DNA of 64,000 bases from Haloarchaeobius amylolyticus (GTDB taxonomy: Archaea > Halobacteriota > Halobacteria > Halobacteriales > Natrialbaceae). The stretch covers positions 1-64,000 of the forward strand of contig NZ_JANHDH010000006.1 of the NCBI RefSeq assembly GCF_026616195.1, written 5' to 3'. The notes beneath the pieces were generated by a model, which was not told the origin of the DNA, did not search any database, and saw nothing but the letters and a program-made list of their open reading frames with translations. Shown in pieces: positions 61,639 to 64,000 of the stretch. Position numbers and translations under genes: made by a program. How positions within the stretch are numbered: the stretch's first letter is position 1; each line of letters begins with the position of its first letter.

Positions 61639-62208
61639 CTAGTCGGTCCGCGCCAGATCCTGGCACACGCGCCGGTAGGCGTCGTGGTCCGAGAGTTCGG
61701 TGATGGTCTCGTCGATCTGTGCCCGCATCACGTGCAGGCGGTCCTCCAGCCGGGCGTACTTCTCCGACGCCCGGAGTTCGGCCTCGGTCTTCTGGGAGTC
61801 CAGCAGCGCCTTCTTCGAGGCGAGCGCGAAGAACTCCTGTATCTGCTCGTCGTAGGTCGAGCGCAACAGGAGCTGGTCGATGGTGTCCAGCAGGTCCGCC
61901 TTCGAGACGGGCTTGACGAGGTAGTCGTCGAAGCCCATCTGGATGATGTCGAAGTCGGGTTCGACCGCCGTGACCATCGCGATGCGCGTGTCGAGTTCGC
62001 GGTCGCGGATGGTCGAGAGGACCTCGTCGCCGGAGAGGCCGGGCATCCGGCGGTCGAGCAGGACGATGTCGACCTCCTCGGAGATGGCCTCCAGGGCCTG
62101 CTGGCCGTTGTACGCGGTCTTGACAGTACAGGCGTCCCTGAGCCACGCCGCGTAGAGGTTCGCGAGGTCGGGTTCGTCCTCGACGATGAGTGCGGTCGGT
62201 TCGGCCAT
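61639..62208 (-). CDS. HalX-domain response regulator, second copy
   Basis: This is a 189-residue protein: receiver domain residues 1-120 (IVEDEPDLANLYAAWL, phospho-acceptor D52 in IVLLDRRMPGLSG, YLVKPVSKADLL) and a HalX domain (EFFALASKKALLDSQKTEAE). It is a close paralogue of the protein at 17887. TATA-like CTTATATCGG at 62258-62267 gives a leader of about 25 bases. It lies tail-to-tail with a degenerate histidine kinase-like gene and its small downstream membrane protein. Confidence 0.9.
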   Translation of the reverse strand: MAEPTALIVEDEPDLANLYAAWLRDACTVKTAYNGQQALEAISEEVDIVLLDRRMPGLSGDEVLSTIRDRELDTRIAMVTAVEPDFDIIQMGFDDYLVKPVSKADLLDTIDQLLLRSTYDEQIQEFFALASKKALLDSQKTEAELRASEKYARLEDRLHVMRAQIDETITELSDHDAYRRVCQDLARTD

Positions 62209-62257
62209 CTCACCGCCACCCCGGTGGTCGTCGCATCAGTGAACGTTTGCTACTTCC

Positions 62258-62267
62258 GATATAAGTA
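62258..62267 (-). promoter_or_regulatory. TATA box of the second HalX response regulator
   Basis: CTTATATCGG on the minus strand lies about 50-60 bases before the ATG at 62208. Confidence 0.45.
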
Positions 62268-62353
62268 GGTACCGGGCGGGTCCCCGGCGCCGTCACCGGT
62301 ATCGCCGTCGTCGGTATCGTCGCCTCGCCGTCGCCGCAGTCGTCACCTCGGCG

Positions 62354-64000
62354 TTACGTCATCTCGCGGTCGATGACACGCCGCAGGTCGGCGACGTCGT
62401 CGGCGTCGTACCGCAGGTCGGTCCACGAGACCGCGAGGTCGAGCGCACCGTCGCGGGTACCCGAGCCGATGTGTTCGACCGGGGCGACGCCCTCGAAGGC
62501 CTCGCGGACCGCGTCGGGGTCGGTCGTCTGGACCAGGGCACGGCCGGGCTGCTCGTGGAACAGCAGCCCGGTCTGCTCGGCCCGAGGTTTGATACCGCCG
62601 TTCTCGGGGAGCTCGACCGACAGGCCGGCGTCCGCGTGGACCATCTCGGCCAGCGCGACGGCGAGGCCGCCGTGGCTCACGTCGTGGACCGCGGCGACGT
62701 GGTCGGCGTCGGCCACGTCCGCGAGCGTACCGACGAATTCGGCCGGGTTCGTGGGGAGTTCGGGGAAGGCGTCGCTCCCGCCGATCCGGGCGAGGTACTC
62801 CGAGCCGCCGAGGCGGAACTCGTCGCCCGCCGAGAGCGTCCGGTCGCCGACGAGCAGCAGGTCGCCCTCGGGGGCGGCGTGCATCGGCGGCGCCTCGTAG
62901 CCCTCCTTCGTGCCGACCATCATGAGCGTCGGCGTCGGCGGGATGGGCCCCGAGGGCGAGTCGTTGTACAGCGATACGTTCCCGCCGACGACCGGCACGG
63001 AGAGGTCGGCGCACATCTCGGCGAGGCCGTCGACGATACCCTTGAAGCCGCCGTACACGTCGGGTTTCTCCGGGTTGCCGCCGTTGAGGCAGTCGACCGC
63101 CGCGAGTGGGGTCGCACCCTTCGCGGCGATGTTGGTCGCGTTCTCCAGTGCGACCGCGCGGGCACCGTCGAAGGGGGCGCACTCGGTCCAGAGCGGGTCC
63201 GAACCGGCCGAGAGCGCGAGGCCCTGGCCGGCCTCGCGGACGGCGACCAGTGCCGCGTCGTCACCGGGGCGGACGCTCGTCCGGTTGCCGACCTCGTGGT
63301 CGTACTGGCGGTAGACCCAGCGCTTGGAGGCGGTGGTCGGGCTGCCGACCACGGCCTCGAACGCCTCGGGCAGGTCGGCCTCGGGCAGGTCGGTCTCCGG
63401 GACCGTCGGCTCCTCGTGGGGCAGGTCGTTCATCGGCGCACCCTCGCCGAGGTACTCCGCGTCGACCGCGACGACCTCCTCGCCGTCGAACGTACAGACG
63501 TAGTCGCCGTCGGTCACCTCGCCGATGACCGAGCAGCCGAGGTCGAAGCGCTCTGCGACCTCGCGCACGCGGTCGACGTTCTCCTCGCGCACCTCGTAGC
63601 ACATGCGCTCCTGGGACTCCGCGAGGAGGATCTCCAGCGCGTTCATGTTCGGCTCGCGCTGGTGGACGCGTTCGAGCTCGATGTGCGCACCCAGGCCACC
63701 CTTGGCGACCAGTTCGCTGGAGGCACCGCCGAGCCCGGCCGCACCGAGGTCGCGTGCGGACTCGACGAGCCCCTCCTCGACGAGGACCTCGTTGGCCTCG
63801 ATGAGCAGTTTCTCGGTGTAGGGGTCGCCCACCTGGACCGCGGGGCGGTCCTCGGTCTCGGCGTCCTCGCTCAGGTCCTCGCTGGCGAAGGAGGCGCCGC
63901 CGAGGCCGTCCCGGCCGGTTCCGTTCCCCACGAGGACGAGCTTGTTGCCCGGCTCCTGGGCCTCGGCCGTGACGAGGCGGTCGGCGTCCAGCAGACCGAC
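62354..64000 (-). CDS. purL: Phosphoribosylformylglycinamidine synthase subunit PurL (partial)
   Basis: The N-terminal part lies beyond the right edge; about 548 residues are visible. PurL is the ATP-dependent synthetase subunit in step four of purine synthesis, using ammonia from PurQ with PurS as a partner. VQVGDPYTEKLLIEANEVL is typical, as are GGFKGIVDGLAEMC, VVGGNVSLYNDS and AVHDVSHGGLAVALAEM. The C-terminus ends LRRVIDREMT. It is the small archaeal/Gram-positive type without the fused glutaminase domain. Confidence 0.93.
   Translation of the reverse strand, partial: VGLLDADRLVTAEAQEPGNKLVLVGNGTGRDGLGGASFASEDLSEDAETEDRPAVQVGDPYTEKLLIEANEVLVEEGLVESARDLGAAGLGGASSELVAKGGLGAHIELERVHQREPNMNALEILLAESQERMCYEVREENVDRVREVAERFDLGCSVIGEVTDGDYVCTFDGEEVVAVDAEYLGEGAPMNDLPHEEPTVPETDLPEADLPEAFEAVVGSPTTASKRWVYRQYDHEVGNRTSVRPGDDAALVAVREAGQGLALSAGSDPLWTECAPFDGARAVALENATNIAAKGATPLAAVDCLNGGNPEKPDVYGGFKGIVDGLAEMCADLSVPVVGGNVSLYNDSPSGPIPPTPTLMMVGTKEGYEAPPMHAAPEGDLLLVGDRTLSAGDEFRLGGSEYLARIGGSDAFPELPTNPAEFVGTLADVADADHVAAVHDVSHGGLAVALAEMVHADAGLSVELPENGGIKPRAEQTGLLFHEQPGRALVQTTDPDAVREAFEGVAPVEHIGSGTRDGALDLAVSWTDLRYDADDVADLRRVIDREMT

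Overview
The window is a chromosomal segment of a halophilic archaeon (class Halobacteria). The evidence is high GC with strong third-position GC bias, very acidic proteins, leaderless genes with an AT-rich box about 26-30 bases before the start codon, Tat-type signal peptides on secreted proteins, HalX-domain response regulators and a fused 3-hydroxyacyl-CoA dehydrogenase/enoyl-CoA hydratase. The genus cannot be named from the sequence alone. There is no rRNA, CRISPR array, transposase or integrase. Gene density is high, and only three stretches over 300 bases lack a gene (294-1067, about 12930-13230 and 33390-33909).

Layout. 1-1067: a partial DoxX-family gene, then a non-coding array of palindromic units built from tRNA T-arm/acceptor sequence and ending in a degenerate tRNA-like gene. 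1068-6000: a XapX-like small membrane protein, the succinate dehydrogenase operon sdhCDBA (minus strand) and a succinylglutamate desuccinylase/aspartoacylase-family protein. 6100-13000: a GNAT-zinc ribbon fusion, an ATP-grasp (RimK-like) ligase fused to a retropepsin-like protease, an HTH membrane regulator, the AzlCD amino-acid exporter, a 3-methyladenine glycosylase and an NhaC antiporter. 13200-21850: fatty-acid beta-oxidation genes (two acyl-CoA dehydrogenases, the fused HBD/ECH), a DICT-domain protein, and a HalX response regulator convergent with a GAF/PAS histidine kinase. 21900-28230: four tandem paralogous Tat lipoproteins of unknown function. 28300-36320: a fatty acyl-CoA ligase, a zinc-ribbon membrane protein, a creatininase-family amidohydrolase, an M29 aminopeptidase and a methyl-accepting chemotaxis transducer. 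36350-46700: an O-methyltransferase, a SolA-like oxidase, an MscS channel, a dUTPase/dCTP deaminase-like protein, a DJ-1/PfpI protein, the second ligase-protease fusion, an Hsp20-like protein, a BtpA-family protein, an Old Yellow Enzyme and an acetyl-CoA synthetase-like ligase. 46700-61600: a redoxin, a Tat-exported subtilase, small membrane proteins, an Lrp regulator with an aminotransferase, a UspA - membrane protein - cytochrome oxidase subunit I cluster, an Eis-like acetyltransferase, a divergent FAD oxidase/ornithine cyclodeaminase pair and a degenerate histidine kinase. 61600-64000: a second HalX regulator and the 3' part of purL.

How they fit together. Fatty-acid activation, two dehydrogenases and the fused HBD/ECH give a scattered beta-oxidation route feeding the respiratory chain (SdhCDBA, cytochrome oxidase subunit I). 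The two HalX regulators each lie convergent to a histidine kinase-like gene, but one of those kinases has lost its phospho-acceptor histidine.

The most unusual items are: (1) two paralogous proteins joining a RimK-type amino-acid ligase to a RimB-type aspartic protease in one chain; (2) the tandem family of four Tat lipoproteins, whose cysteine pattern suggests two co-varying disulfides; (3) the tRNA-derived palindrome array at 540-972, with inner stems that differ in sequence but stay self-complementary.
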